56,115 nucleotides of DNA from Plakobranchus ocellatus (taxonomy: Eukaryota; Mollusca; Gastropoda; Plakobranchidae). Each line of letters opens with the position of its first letter. The first letter of the stretch is position 1. Under the pieces are notes generated by a model. It worked only from the letters and a program-made list of their open reading frames with translations, had not been told where the DNA came from and made no database searches. The position numbers and the translations under genes are program-made. The stretch is from NCBI GenBank assembly GCA_019648995.1, contig BLXT01007857.1, positions 535,623 through 591,737 on the forward strand, given 5' to 3'. Positions 13,390-25,169 of the stretch are shown here, one piece after another.

Positions 13390-13671
13390 CAGTATATCTG
13401 GCAAGCGTAGTAAGTGAATAATGCCAAAATAGATATACGCAGTGATAAAGCAAACCCTGAGATTTTTTACTTAAAAAGTGTATATTTGCAACGAAAAAAA
13501 ACCAGCATAAATTTAAAAGATAAAAAATAGAGAAAATAATTCGTTATGATCAGAAATATAAAATAAATAACTTAAATGAGCATTCTGAAGTTGTATGTGG
13601 CAATTCGCTGAATTTCAGCGTTCAAAAACCGAAAGTAGAGGCTGACTTGAACAGAGAATAGGTAGGCCCCT

Positions 13672-13965
13672 AGATCTAGAGGTGTAGCATCAAATCTAGA
13701 TCTACTTTGATCATTCTATTTGCCACAATAATGGATTAGATCTAGATTGCTAAATCTATATCATCGCCAATCGTATGGATTCTTATGTCTTTAACTTGCT
13801 ATTTAGAGGCTAGATCAACCAGAAAGTGTCTATATAAAGCAGATTTTCTGAGTATAAATAGGGCCAGTAAAAAAAAAGCTAGATCTAATCTAGATACCTC
13901 CGTTGCCTTAGTTACTTTAGCCTTAGCTAGATCCAGACTAAGAAGACTCTAGATCTAGATCTAGA
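13672..13965. repeat. TAGATC-rich tract beside the RPL6 start
   Basis: Repeated CTAGATCTA and variants at 13672-13700, 13735-13760, 13879-13896 and 13928-13966. It starts about 280 bp upstream of the inferred RPL6 transcription start. Confidence 0.6.
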
Positions 13966-14536
13966 TATGGCCTAGACTTATGTAAATCTACGCCAGATTT
14001 TCGGGACATTAATCCGTAACTTAGATTAAAGTTTTCTTTTGCAGACCTGTGTTCTATTGGTAAGTAGCCTATATTTCAAAATTTCAAACTGCTCTGTTAA
14101 ATGATCTTAGCCTATGACCTGGAGAGTGGGTGGTTGAAATCCATTTATAAGATTAGCCATTAGTACTCTAGGTGCTGAGATTATGTATTCAATTCAAAGC
14201 TGGGCAAATAGAGGATAGTTTAGAGTGAGACGCATTGCATATTGTTGGCTTAGATCTTGATTTGCATCATACTTCTGACATTTCAATTTCTTTTTTTCAT
14301 CATGTTGAGTAAGCTAAATCCACTACGTTGTTAGCAAAATTCGCCAGCTATCTCCATCGCCTCATTAAGTTGTTTGAGATTTATCATTTATGCCGTAGGC
14401 CTACTGTTTACAGTTTTCACCTTTGTTACATGCTGTCATATTCTTTTGGCCAATTTTGAAGATACGATGGGATTACTAGATCTAGCAGCATTGATGCAGT
14501 CTTAGAGTTGTGATCATTAATTTCCTTTGAAATCTT

Positions 14537-14800
14537 TCAACGCTGTTGGGTTTTCTTTGAGGCAATAATTTTGGAGCATTTGACAAGAAAAATAGGCTGG
14601 TAGGGGGGCATACTATCACAATTCCATACATTTACTGGTTTGTCTTTCATGCCAAGACATTGAAACAGACTTTCCGGGTCATCAAAGTGTATATTTGCAA
14701 AGCAATTTTCCTCATGTTGAGCCTGTTGAAGGCATAATTCTGTGGTGTACAGAGATGGCAATTTCTGCACATATATCTTTTCTTCAGCTTCTACCTGCAT
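14537..14800 (-). other. Unassigned 87-codon open frame, possible exon or relic
   Basis: This minus-strand frame has a more balanced amino-acid mix than its surroundings (for example NIHFDDPESLFQCLGM and DSMPPYQPIFLVKCS), which suggests present or past coding. An in-frame TAG lies three codons before the first ATG, and there is no convincing donor before the stop. I do not recognise the family. It could be a relic of a mobile element, a single-exon pseudogene, or chance. Confidence 0.3.
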
Positions 14801-17161
14801 CTTTCCCTAGCTGCCCATTCTTTATAATTCTGTCTTGAGGGCAAATGTGTCCATACTGTTCCTATTTTGGATAAAACTTGACCTTTTTTTTTAATCAGAG
14901 AAATACAACCTTGGGGTTAGCCTGGCTTAGGGTTTATCACTTTATTTATAAATATCCCTGAGCTAACACAACAACACTTTAGGACAAAGTGTGTAACTAT
15001 GACCTTCACTTAGCTGTTGTACATGCAACAAACATTAATAAAGCCCTACTCATAGTGGAAAAATATAAACAAATGAATTGAAATAAATGTCTCAAATGAG
15101 TCTGAAGTAATATTTTAAACATTATTGAAACAGCCAAAAAATGTCATCTCTAAAATTCAGAACCAAGAGAGAATTTTGAAAGTTTTGAAAAAGGGATGAT
15201 GATGTCAAAGAAGAGAACAAAACCTTAAAATTTCTTGTTTTGCTAATTAAGTGTTACTTGCGATGCCCGACTCATTAGGGCTGGTTGCAAAACAAATGAT
15301 TTAGATGGAGGCAAGTTTTGCCCTGTCATAATCTGGGCAAGTTTTGCCCTGTCATCGAATCTGTTAGGCTTGGGTTGACAATATGCTTTAAAGTCAGATT
15401 ATTGGAATGGATGAATACTGTGCCTTTGCACAAAAACTTTTCATTAAAGTGATGGCTTAATAATAAGTTTTAATAGAAATTATACCTGTTATTTTTTTTA
15501 TTATTATTTAGGAAACACTTTCTCTGCACTGTAATTGAACTGTCTAAATCAATATCAACATTTAAATTAAAAAAATATAATTGCTTTTTTTTTTGGTCAG
15601 CCAGTACATCATTTGCTAATATTGCCGAGTCTGTTAATCATTTTTCTCTCATATTCTTTGTTTTTGTGTGAGATTCCTCAAAATAACTTTCAATGATAGG
15701 CATGTCTGTTCAAGTCCCATACAGCCCCTATACAACTTTGCCTGTCCCTCACAGTTTTGATCACTTTCTTCAGATCCTCTTGAGAAAACTTGTTCGAAGT
15801 AAAAATTCTTGTAGATTTTTACCCATTCTGAGGTACACTCTAAATAAAAAGAAATTTAGTTAGATTGGAAAATGATTTGTAAATTACAAAAAAAATTGCT
15901 CATGTGTGTTTTAGACTTTTCATAAAAAGAAAATATGATGATACAGAGCATACATCTGTAAAAAAAAAAAAAAAAAAAAGTGCTCTTTAAATGGATTTTT
16001 AGAAAGTATATATTAATCAAAGTTACTAACAAATGTTCAGTTTTTCAATTTTTTTTAGAGAACAACCAGTCGGAAAAATATATATTGTACTGGTTCTCAG
16101 TTATATGGCAGCAATAAACTGACAAATTTCTCTTACATGTATGGTTGATGTCCACGATCACTTTTAGTTAAATAATAAGCCATTTTCAAAGAAGCAAATT
16201 CTTTACAAAGATCAGAAAAGCGGTCAAAGCCCACACTAAAGACTGTTTTATTTATTTAAAAACAATATATGCAAAATGGGCAAGGGTTGTAAGTATTAAC
16301 AAATCAATCATCAAATTATAAATAGCAAGCAAAGGCGAGAGCAATGTTGAGATTATGGAGAGACAAGTTAAATTAAAAGGAAAGGTGTTGGATTGGTAAA
16401 ACAGCTTCAAAGAAGTTTTAGAGTACCCATTGATTATGCTGATTGATAAATCTCATTACACTAGGGACAGATAAACCATGAGCAACGTCAATTGACATTT
16501 GAAATGACCCTGTCTTTGGTTATAAATTAATCATGTTAATTCCATTTTTTAGACAAATAAATAGAGTGAATGGCAAAGTTCTCTGCTTTGTGAAATATCC
16601 TGCATTTACTCTACCAGGTTACTGGTCTGACTAAAGAGACAATTTATGTTTCTGGTCTGCCTTTCAAAGTAGCTCAGTGAACAAAGATTCTAGTGTGTCT
16701 TGCCACTCTTTTCAAAATTTGTATCTAAGTCCAATTATAATGGATAGATGTTCTTTAAAGACTAAAGTAATTAAGACAGTCTCTGCGTATGCATTGTTAA
16801 GCATTTTGTGTGGATGATTTTAATGCCTCAACCTATTTATTTTGAAATTTTTCCCCCCGCCTAATCTGAAAAATCTTTTTGCTTGATGACTTAAATATTT
16901 CAAATGTTATTTGCTTTCATTAGAATATTAGAATTTTATTAATCTAATCATGTATGATAGCGCTCATTACAGCAATAATACTTTTTCCTTTTTTTCAAGC
17001 AGATTCTACAGTAGAATAGCTGATGAGCTGCATTGTTATTTAGAGAACGTCAACCAACATGTTTTTTAATATTTAAATGCTCCCTATAGGCCAATACTAT
17101 TATAAAAGTGCAATAAATTATCTTTTGATATCATATTATCCCCAGGAGGTGGAAATAAGAC

Positions 17162-20100
17162 ATGATGCCAGTTACAGAGGAAACTGCAGGAGGTAAGCTG
17201 TACTTACTGAAGGGTAGGGCAAAAGGGATTGCTACCAAAGATATAATAATGATTGCTTCTGGATAATGTCAATCTGTCAGATCTAAGAGAGAGCATGATG
17301 TGTTGCAATCAGATGAGTTGATATCAACTGGGTATCTAATGTCCAAAAGAACAATAGATCCTAATTCGACGATCTCAAATAAAGGTGAGGGGATCAATCA
17401 AATAATATGTATAAAATTCAAATATATAGGATGTAAGTCTTATAAAAACAGCCAAGGCAAACATGAAAATGAAATCTCTGTCTGTTGCCAGATTATATCA
17501 AATTATGGCACCATTTGACGATGGAGAAGTTTTTTTTTCCTCCAGAAACAAAAAAGGGATCAAGATTATTACTGTAGAGTTCTAAGTCTTAGGTTTTCTG
17601 TTTAATGCAAAACATTATTTTGAATTTCATAATTTTCCAGGTAATTGTCCGATGTTCCTATAAGAAAATTAACAGTCTAGCTTTGATTTATGCTCATATT
17701 TTGTAATTTTACAAAAATAATTCCACCCATGAAATATTTTCATGCAAATGAAAATATTCCATTGGTGTAATTTTTTTTGTTATTCTTTGACCCATGCAAA
17801 ATTAAATCTGACTTATTTCAATTTTAAAGTTTCAGAAGAGTTTGCTGAAAGCCATATAGACTACAAACAGAAATACAAAGGTCTCAAGAAGAAACTGAGA
17901 TTGTTAGTCTATGTAAGTAAACTTGAGAATTCTGAAGCAACAGTTCACATTACTACTTGTCAATAGTTATGCGGGGGCTTTTGTGGCACAGTGGGCAGCA
18001 AATCCACCTGGAGATTTGCAGGGACCCTTCTGTCGCTGTTTTAGCCCGTGCTGACGCCCTGGCTTGACGGAGGTCCTGAGATTCTCCTTGTTGTGTATTG
18101 CCTTTATACAAAAATGAAAGAGTTGTCAAGTTTTTAAAATTCGTAACAGAGTTAATCAAATGGGATTTTATGATAGATAGACATGCAGTTGTTTCAATGA
18201 TAAAATGATTGTTATTCGTCACATTCTCCTGAATAGTTTTCCTTATTATTTCACTTCTTATTTTAGAGAGGCATCAATGGCAAAGGGGCTAGCAGACCTA
18301 TCCTAAGATTGCGAAGGTCTCTCTTTTGTGGGTTTGAATTTGACTGTCACCATTACTGTGGCCTGGTGAGGGCTTGAAAGCCTGGGATTACCTTGCTGTG
18401 TAACCAACCAAGGAACGTAGCCCTATAAAAAAGTTACTCTACACTGTTATTCCATGCATATGACTATGTGCGTCCACTAACCTGACAGATCTAGAATCTA
18501 GATCAAGTGTTTCACTCTTCACACTTTTATCATGGAAGCATTTGTGGCTCAGTATATAGTGAGTTTGACCTGATATCTGCAAGGACTCCTCTGTTGAGGA
18601 TTTTTTAGTCCCGCCACCAAAGCCTCAGCCTGATGGAGGATCTGGAAGCCTGAGATCACCATCACCTTATTGTGGACTAGCTATACAAAATAAAACAAAT
18701 CAAATTTTTACCATGACTTTTCCTCTCTTGCTACAATTGATGCCTATGTATACCTCCCAGAGACTGAAATGACACAGAACACTTAGTCTATGCAGTTTAC
18801 ATTACAAGATAAAACTAACAAACAGACACATGTCACTTCTCTCAATCTTAATTAGCTGTTTCCCCCTTCCTTTGCACACACCCTTGCGCCACCTACTCTC
18901 AGCTCTTTGATATAATCTAGTCCTAGAGTATCTTTTGTTATCAAACAATGTTTACCAAGTTAAGCACAGGAAAAACTTTTCTTTTTAATGGAAACACCGC
19001 AAGTGAACAAAAAAGACCTTTGATATGTATTCAAATAATGTGCCTGCTCAAATATAATTATATTCAAATAATGTGCCTGCACAATGTGTTTTATATAAAT
19101 TTTTTTTATTCATCAAACGCTTTGCTTGCATTATTTATTCTTTAATTTGTACTTTCTGTCTCTCAAGGAGCAAGAATGTTTTTTGGATGAGCTTAGAAAA
19201 GCCCAGAGGAAATTGCTGAAAGTTGCAAGAGATAGAAGGTGAGTAGTCAGATTGATTTGGAAGATTCTTATGCATATGTGCAAATAGAAGCAAGATACTG
19301 GCAAAAGATATGAGTTGTGATCATTCTTTGAATGAATGACTTTCTGAGTCTTGCTCAGTCAATTTTCATCTCATCAGTTTATTTGTCTAGTTTCTGAGTT
19401 AAGTAGCACTAAAAATAATGCTCCATTTAAAAGTCCTTTTGAACATAACTATGATGACACAAAAAGTGTTTATCCACCAATATCTTCAGTTGGTTTATCT
19501 CATGAAGTAAAGTAAATACGTGGTCTTTACATTCATACCATAATAAAAAAAAGCCAACCCAATTTAAGGCTCATTCTTTGATACTTTTTCATATGTTATT
19601 TTATTTGGAAAAATAATATAATTAACTCTGTGCCGTCAATCAACTTTGATTGACTGGAGTAATTGATATTTATGTGAAGGCCAACAAATAATAAACTTTT
19701 AATGTGTGGTTGAAATTTCATAGATATGTCTGACTGATTGTTTGATTGGCATTAATCAGCTGTAAACTTTTCATACAGTTTTCTACTTGATCGTCTGCTA
19801 CAGCAGGAGAAAATTGAAGATTCCTCTGATGAATCAGAAGCAACAAATTCAACAGACACTGAGGATGTTCTTCACAGTCACAGGGAGGCAGTTCCAGCCA
19901 AAAAGTAAGCTTCAATGAAGCCTCTATCTCTCATTCTGACATCAAAAGAATGCAGCAGCAAAATTACAGAACACATAACAATTTTCTCCAAATTCCCTTT
20001 TTCGTTTTACCATTCTTTTACACGTATGTTGAAAATTATTTATGAAGCTCAAAGATATCCAAGGACACCAACCAGAGAACTGTAAGTACAGGTTTATTGA

Positions 20101-22548
20101 AACTAGATGTGTACAAACGATTAGTGTAGCATGTTGAAAAGATTTGAATGGAGAAAAAAAATAAAAAAACAACAAAAAATATTCAATTCATTGGCAGTGT
20201 ATTCTTATCTTAAATGGAAATTCTATTACGGGTCTGCAGTGCACTCCAGTAATAATATTGACATCACTTTTATCAATGTTTTGCATACATATAAAAACCA
20301 TTGTAAAGTCATCTTTTTTTGCTCTCTATATTAATTAGGAGTTATCCACATATAAGTATGCTTTCCATTGTATTTTTCTATCAAGACTTTAATTTCCTAC
20401 ATCTTTTGTGCTCTCTCATGATGAGTTTAATAATTTTGGCACCTTTTTTCTTTGTTGTTTGAGGTTTTGAAACTTTTTATTATTAACAGAAGGAAGCTTG
20501 CAAACCAGACATCAGACTTGGCCCACATGTTATCCAATTCTGCAAAAGCTGGATCTGTAAGTTCAAGGAAATATCATCCTTTTTTTTTTTTCTTTTTTGT
20601 AGAAAAAATTGTGTTGAGTGCATTATCTTACGAAATGAAAATTTATGAAATAATGAAGTTTTTGTTGGAATGTGCATTTTTTGTAGACATTAGTAATTTT
20701 AGCAATTCTCTTAATTGCATACCAGTAATATGTCAGTCACAAATTCACCTCACAACGCTATGAACAGGTTGTGTTCAAGAGTCTACATAATATATATATA
20801 TAAAAGCATGTCTGTGCATTTTTTCCCGACATTATTTGAGTTTTGGAAAAAAAATCATAGAGAACTAGTTACACTTTTATAGTACATGTAATAAAATAAA
20901 GCATTCATAGGAGATATGATAATACAAATACAGTGGAAACCTCAAAAGCCGAAGTCCGATTAATCGAATTTCTCATAAACCGAAGTTTTTGCGATCTGAG
21001 GTTTTTCTTTCTTCTTTGGCTTTGTAAAGTTTGAACTTATAATTCGAAGTCAAAGAAAGTGGATTCTCATAATTCGAAGCCCACACTGCCACAAACCGCA
21101 AGAAGAAAAAAAAATGTTTCTCTTTCACCATCCCCAAAACAATGAATGCAATGAATTAATATATCCCACCACAATCTAGACTAGATGTTTTCTTTTTATT
21201 TAATATACAATGGATCATAATTTTAGGCCTTACAGAGATTCTGTAGATCTGTCTCACATAAGTTTTCTTTTTTCATATAACCTTTTGTTGTGTGAGCTAG
21301 AATTTGGTTTTATACAGTGAAGGGCACCTTAAAAAAAATTTACCACACAGGCCCTAAGCCTGCAGGTCTTTAAGGCTTGATAAATGGTGATATTTTTGGA
21401 CCAATGGCTGTGAGGGACATACTTTCTTACATCTTTTAGAGTAAAAAATTCATTAATTAGCCTCTGATATTATACTTTAAAGTTATGGATGTCTATGGTT
21501 GACTATATAATTAAGGTCTAGTACTGTTTAGCCATGCACATTTAATTGTACTGGCATATTCCTGTGAGATTCTCTAAATTCCTGTGAGTAGAGGTGAATA
21601 TTCCTGTGAACACAATTTGGGGTTGTCAGGTCTGATAATTAATTGTGTCTTTTATTTTGTGACTGATCAGGGACAGGTCCAAGGATCTTAAACTTTTGTT
21701 ATGTACGGGCAAATAAAAGAGATGAATGCTTGTACTGACTTAAGTCTTGTAATCCTCGCATTGTCTGTTTGTTACTTTTTAGATAATCGTAGTTGTCTGT
21801 CAAATGGGGCAAGTTTGTATTTATTTTGTTGACCTTGTATTCTGTGCGATGGTTAACTACCTATAGTCTGAGGTCAGTTGAGGTCAATGTCAATCTTGAG
21901 TTATCCTTTTTTTATAGTTATTTTGACTGAAAGAATATTTGTCCTATATCATTAAAGATTGTTTCCAAAGCTGCAAAGTAATGCATATTGGTGAATCGGT
22001 GATGATTGCTGAATCACAATTTAATATCTTAATTTTCGATTTTGATACATCTGCTAAGAAAAATTAACTGTCTTTTTTATTTACTAATACACATGAAGCA
22101 ATCAGATTCCCACTCTACGAAGAAGAAGGCCAAGAGCTCTGGAAAAAAGGCAAGCAAATCAAGTAAGTTCAATTTTTGTATGATTTTAAAGGTCATAATT
22201 TTTTTTGGCTCGTCTTTTTTGAACAATTGGATTTTCATAATATCAGTAACTTTTTCAAAGTCGTGCATTTTTGAGAATTGGTAAATGTAATTATTTTTTT
22301 TTTTTTGTATGTGGGAATCTGTCTATCTATCCTTCTCCATGAAAGAGAAGTACAGAGGGTATATTAGCTGGAGGCTGGGTTAGGCCTTTATAGATTCATT
22401 GGCCTTAATATGTAATTAGTGAAGGCCAGATGCAAGTGTGGCTAAAGCAATACTTATATTTTCAGACTAAACAGAGTTTTTTTTAAAGCATGCTCAATAT
22501 AAACTGAGAAATAGTGAGGCAATCCAATTCAGTCACAAATTACATTTG

Positions 22549-22603
<55 letters not shown>

Positions 22604-24862
22604 TATATGAAGTTTGATCTCATACTACCTGTTCAGTAATATGCTAATCACTCTCAAAATCTTGTCACGCCAAGTGATATAATTTTGTGTGAGAATATGC
22701 ATTCAAACCATCTGTTCAGTAGATAATTCATTCAGGAAATCCTTTCCTTGGGGGCCAACAAATCTTGATTATTTGCTTAATAGTTTGGTTTTGTTCTTTT
22801 GAATTTCATCAATATGAAATAACATGATGATTTTCTACTTTGCCTGCTCTGAGCATGTGTTCATAAATAAATACGCTATTTCAACGGATTTAATGTCTTC
22901 TGCTGTATGTTTCCTGATAGTGCCAAGCCAGAGAAAATAAATTCCTGTTCTGTTAACTGGCATGGCTGCAAAGCTTACTTTATTAAAAGAAAAATCAATT
23001 AGAAATGTCATGCAGTACAGAAGTAAGATATTATTTCTTAGTTCATATGGCATCTAAAATATTCTTATTTAAAAAAACAAAAAAAAAATTGGATGTGCAA
23101 AAACATCCTACAGGCAAATAAACATCTGAGAGTGGCACAGGCTACTTCAACCAAAGAAAACAATACCATAGAAGCAGTGAATAAATGGAAAATGATATGT
23201 GCAAGCGGCAGAAGCTTTGTGTATGCTAGTGTTGGATTTCAATAAATGTTGTTTGATCATTTAAAGCGTGAGATAAGTACATGCAGCTGAATGCAGTGAA
23301 CCTGCCTTGGGTGACTAGGCCTGCTTTGATTATAGATGGTTTGCTTAGAGGTCAAAAGGCAAAATTATATGCCACTTCTTTAAATTTTAAATAATAATCC
23401 TACTTATTGATGGAATGAAATAGGAAACTTGCAGTTTAAAAATATTCTAGCAATAAGATATAAACTAAACAGAAGTGTAAAAAGATAAAGTTTCAGTTTA
23501 GAATTATTCTTTCTATAGGATTAAAAAAAATGTTTCATTTTCATTCCTGTTTATATAGAAACTGTTTTTTCATTTCTTTTTGTAAGACTAGAAATGTCAT
23601 GAGATCTTCAACATGCTTAGAATTATAAATCTTTATATCATAATGAAAATAGTGTGAAAATAACAACATAAAAGAATGGTTTATTATCAAAATCTGGCAT
23701 TTAGCTCCATGAAAGCTTTGTTTGTTTTACGTACTATAGCATTGTTGCTCTATAAACCTTACCCATACTTCTCAAATAGAATTCAATATTACTAGTTGTT
23801 GAGTTGTTCCCTTTTGCAAAATGCTTTAAGACTCCTCAACTTTTTTGATTCAACAAAAAACAAACTTGTGATCTTATTTTAGGTAGCTCAAAACTTCCAG
23901 CAGTGAAGCAGGAGTCCCCAGGTCAAATGACGAGAGAAGAATTGGAGCGTCATCTAGAGTCCAAGCAGCATCATGAGTTTGGTATAGAGAAAGCCACTGC
24001 GTCTTTACCCATGGAAATTTTCAGCAATGAAAACAACCACGAAAGGTACTTGTGCTTAGAAACCTTTTTGCAAGTTGTAAGCTATCTCTCCCCCCCCCCC
24101 AGGGCCAGTGGATCTGCTTTATCATTCTTAAGATTAGATCAGTTGTTTTTTTTTTAACTATCTGAGAGTTCTAAATGAAGCTAATAAAAAAAGATCACTG
24201 GTCAGAACTATAAGGAAACGTCAAGCCACCTTTCTGGGCCACGTGATGAGAACAGGAAAACTGGAACATTTGGTAACAACAGGAAAGTTTGAAGGAAAAA
24301 GAAGCAGAAGAAGACAAAGGGAGAAGATAATGGATGGACTGGCCACATGGCTTGGACCAGGAAAAGTGTCAGATATACTGACCGCCGTCAAAGATAGGGA
24401 TTTGTGGAGGGACATGATCGCCAACGCTTACAAGCAAGGCACTTGATGATGATGATGATGATGACTTACAGCAATATTCAGAGAGAAGAGACTAAAAAAA
24501 AATAAATGCAAGGAATTTTTAAAATGATTTTAGGCAATTATGACATTATCAAGGAAAAAAATGCAAGAGTGGTTATGCCCACTGAAATTGCATGTTTTTT
24601 TCTCAAGTCATTAAGGCAATCTTTTCAGTTGATTGTTCGACTTTTCATAGCTGAGAGGAGAGCTCTGAAATGTGCATTATTTGATTCATACATTGTAATG
24701 GCTGAATACTTTTTGCAAAACACGTCATTGCCTGGTAACACCATAGTTTTTCTATTGTTTAAAATATTCTTTTAATACAATGCTAACCTGGTCCTTTTCA
24801 GTGATGCTGGTGGTGAGGCTGAGGAAGAAGAGGACGACTTAGTGATAGATGTTCCTCATTAG
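17162..24862 (+). CDS. INO80E: INO80 chromatin-remodelling complex subunit E
   Basis: Accessory subunit of the nuclear INO80 ATP-dependent chromatin remodeller. Coding exons: 17162-17192, 17836-17912, 19168-19238, 19779-19904, 20490-20556, 22099-22162, 23883-24045 and 24802-24862. They sum to 660 nt (219 residues plus stop) with GT-AG borders and compatible phases throughout; human INO80E is slightly longer. The N-terminal half matches the family closely: DYKQKYKGLKKKLRLLVY, then ELRKAQRKLLKVARDR and SFLLDRLLQQEKIEDSSDES, a predicted coiled coil followed by an acidic serine stretch. The middle is lysine/serine rich (STKKKAKSSGKKASKSS) and probably disordered. The C-terminus carries the diagnostic acidic tail EEEEDDLVIDVPH. 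Exon 1 encodes MMPVTEETAG; two adjacent ATGs are possible starts and I took the first. Exon 1 begins at an acceptor, so an upstream 5'UTR exon is expected. Confidence 0.95.
17968..18115 (+). mobile_element. SINE-like repeat, copy 1
   Basis: It shares blocks with two further copies downstream in the same INO80E intron: a head like ttttgtggcacagtgggcag (tRNA A-box-like), then gatttgcagggac, then gaggtcctgagattctcctt, and a tail containing ttatacaaaa. The blocks are collinear in copy 3 (18535-18700). The three are diverged, so insertion is old. Confidence 0.5.
18262..18430 (+). mobile_element. SINE-like repeat, copy 2
   Basis: The most diverged member of the trio. It keeps the ggcttgaaagcctgggatta block, the ccttgctgtgt block and a ccctataaaaa tail in the same order as the others. 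The head is poorly preserved. Confidence 0.4.
18535..18700 (+). mobile_element. SINE-like repeat, copy 3
   Basis: Head gcatttgtggctcagtatat, middle tctgcaaggactcctctgtt, then gatggaggatctggaagcct and a tail ctatacaaaataaaac. Collinear with copy 1, same orientation as INO80E. Confidence 0.5.
20931..21095 (+). mobile_element. Pogo/Tigger-like transposon end (fragment)
   Basis: It begins CAGTGGAAACCTCAAAAGCC directly after TA, and continues with repeated attcgaa/taatcgaa/aaaccgaa words. Pogo/Tigger-type elements start with CAGT and carry such 'attcgaa' repeats in their ends. I cannot find a matching inverted end nearby, so this is a solo end or truncated copy within an INO80E intron. Confidence 0.5.
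22549..22601. repeat. (TA)n microsatellite
   Basis: About 25 near-perfect TA units in INO80E intron 6. Confidence 0.9.
24168..24464 (+). mobile_element. 3' end of a non-LTR retrotransposon (LINE)
   Basis: An in-frame stretch encodes TIRKRQATFLGHVMRTGKLE, then KRSRRRQREKIMDGLATWLG and a final VKDRDLWRDMIANAYKQGT before a stop. This is the typical C-terminal tail of endonuclease/reverse-transcriptase polyproteins of invertebrate LINEs. The stop TGA is immediately followed by a (TGA)n run (24444-24464), a usual microsatellite tail for such elements. It is 5'-truncated and sits in the last INO80E intron in sense orientation. The fragment is intact in frame, so it is fairly young. Confidence 0.75.
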
Positions 24863-25146
24863 ATGGCCATTTCTGCAAAACCGTGTAGTGTATGAATATT
24901 GTATAGCTTTTGATATAGCCATGCTATGTTGTAAGTATCTGTTGATTTTGCAAATGATCTTTTTCACATCTCATGTGTATTGCGGTTTAGGATCTATTCT
25001 AATCATACTTTGTTGTGGAGCATAAAAAAAAGGGAAGAAGATGAACAATTTTATAATTTATTGATGTAGATGAAAATCTAATAATGTGAGCAATGTAAGT
25101 ATGAGGAATGCTTGTTCTTTACCTAACTGAACTAATTGTGAAATGG

Positions 25147-25152
25147 AATAAA
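25147..25152 (+). terminator. INO80E: INO80E poly(A) signal AATAAA
   Basis: AATAAA lies 285 bp after the INO80E stop and is followed by a GT/T-rich stretch (cttttgttgtgttctgtttc), the normal downstream element. It gives a 3'UTR of about 0.3 kb. Confidence 0.7.
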
Positions 25153-25169
25153 GTTTAAAAAGTCTTTTG

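Larger units (their letters stand above)
13390..17145. other. Spacer between divergent RPL6 and INO80E
   Basis: A 3.7-kb region between the head-to-head genes. The first 600 bp holds TAGATC clusters. At 14041-14064 the plus strand has a pyrimidine-rich acceptor (ttttcttttgcag), 15 bases, then a strong donor (ttg|gtaagt); this could be a micro-exon in the INO80E 5'UTR, because the ATG exon of INO80E also starts at an acceptor (tatccccag, exon from 17146). The remainder is AT-rich and I see nothing else except the open frame listed separately. Confidence 0.45.

Noticed and set aside
20452..20763. 103-codon plus-strand open frame
   Set aside because: Only 20490-20556 (INO80E exon 5) is real; the rest is read-through into intron.
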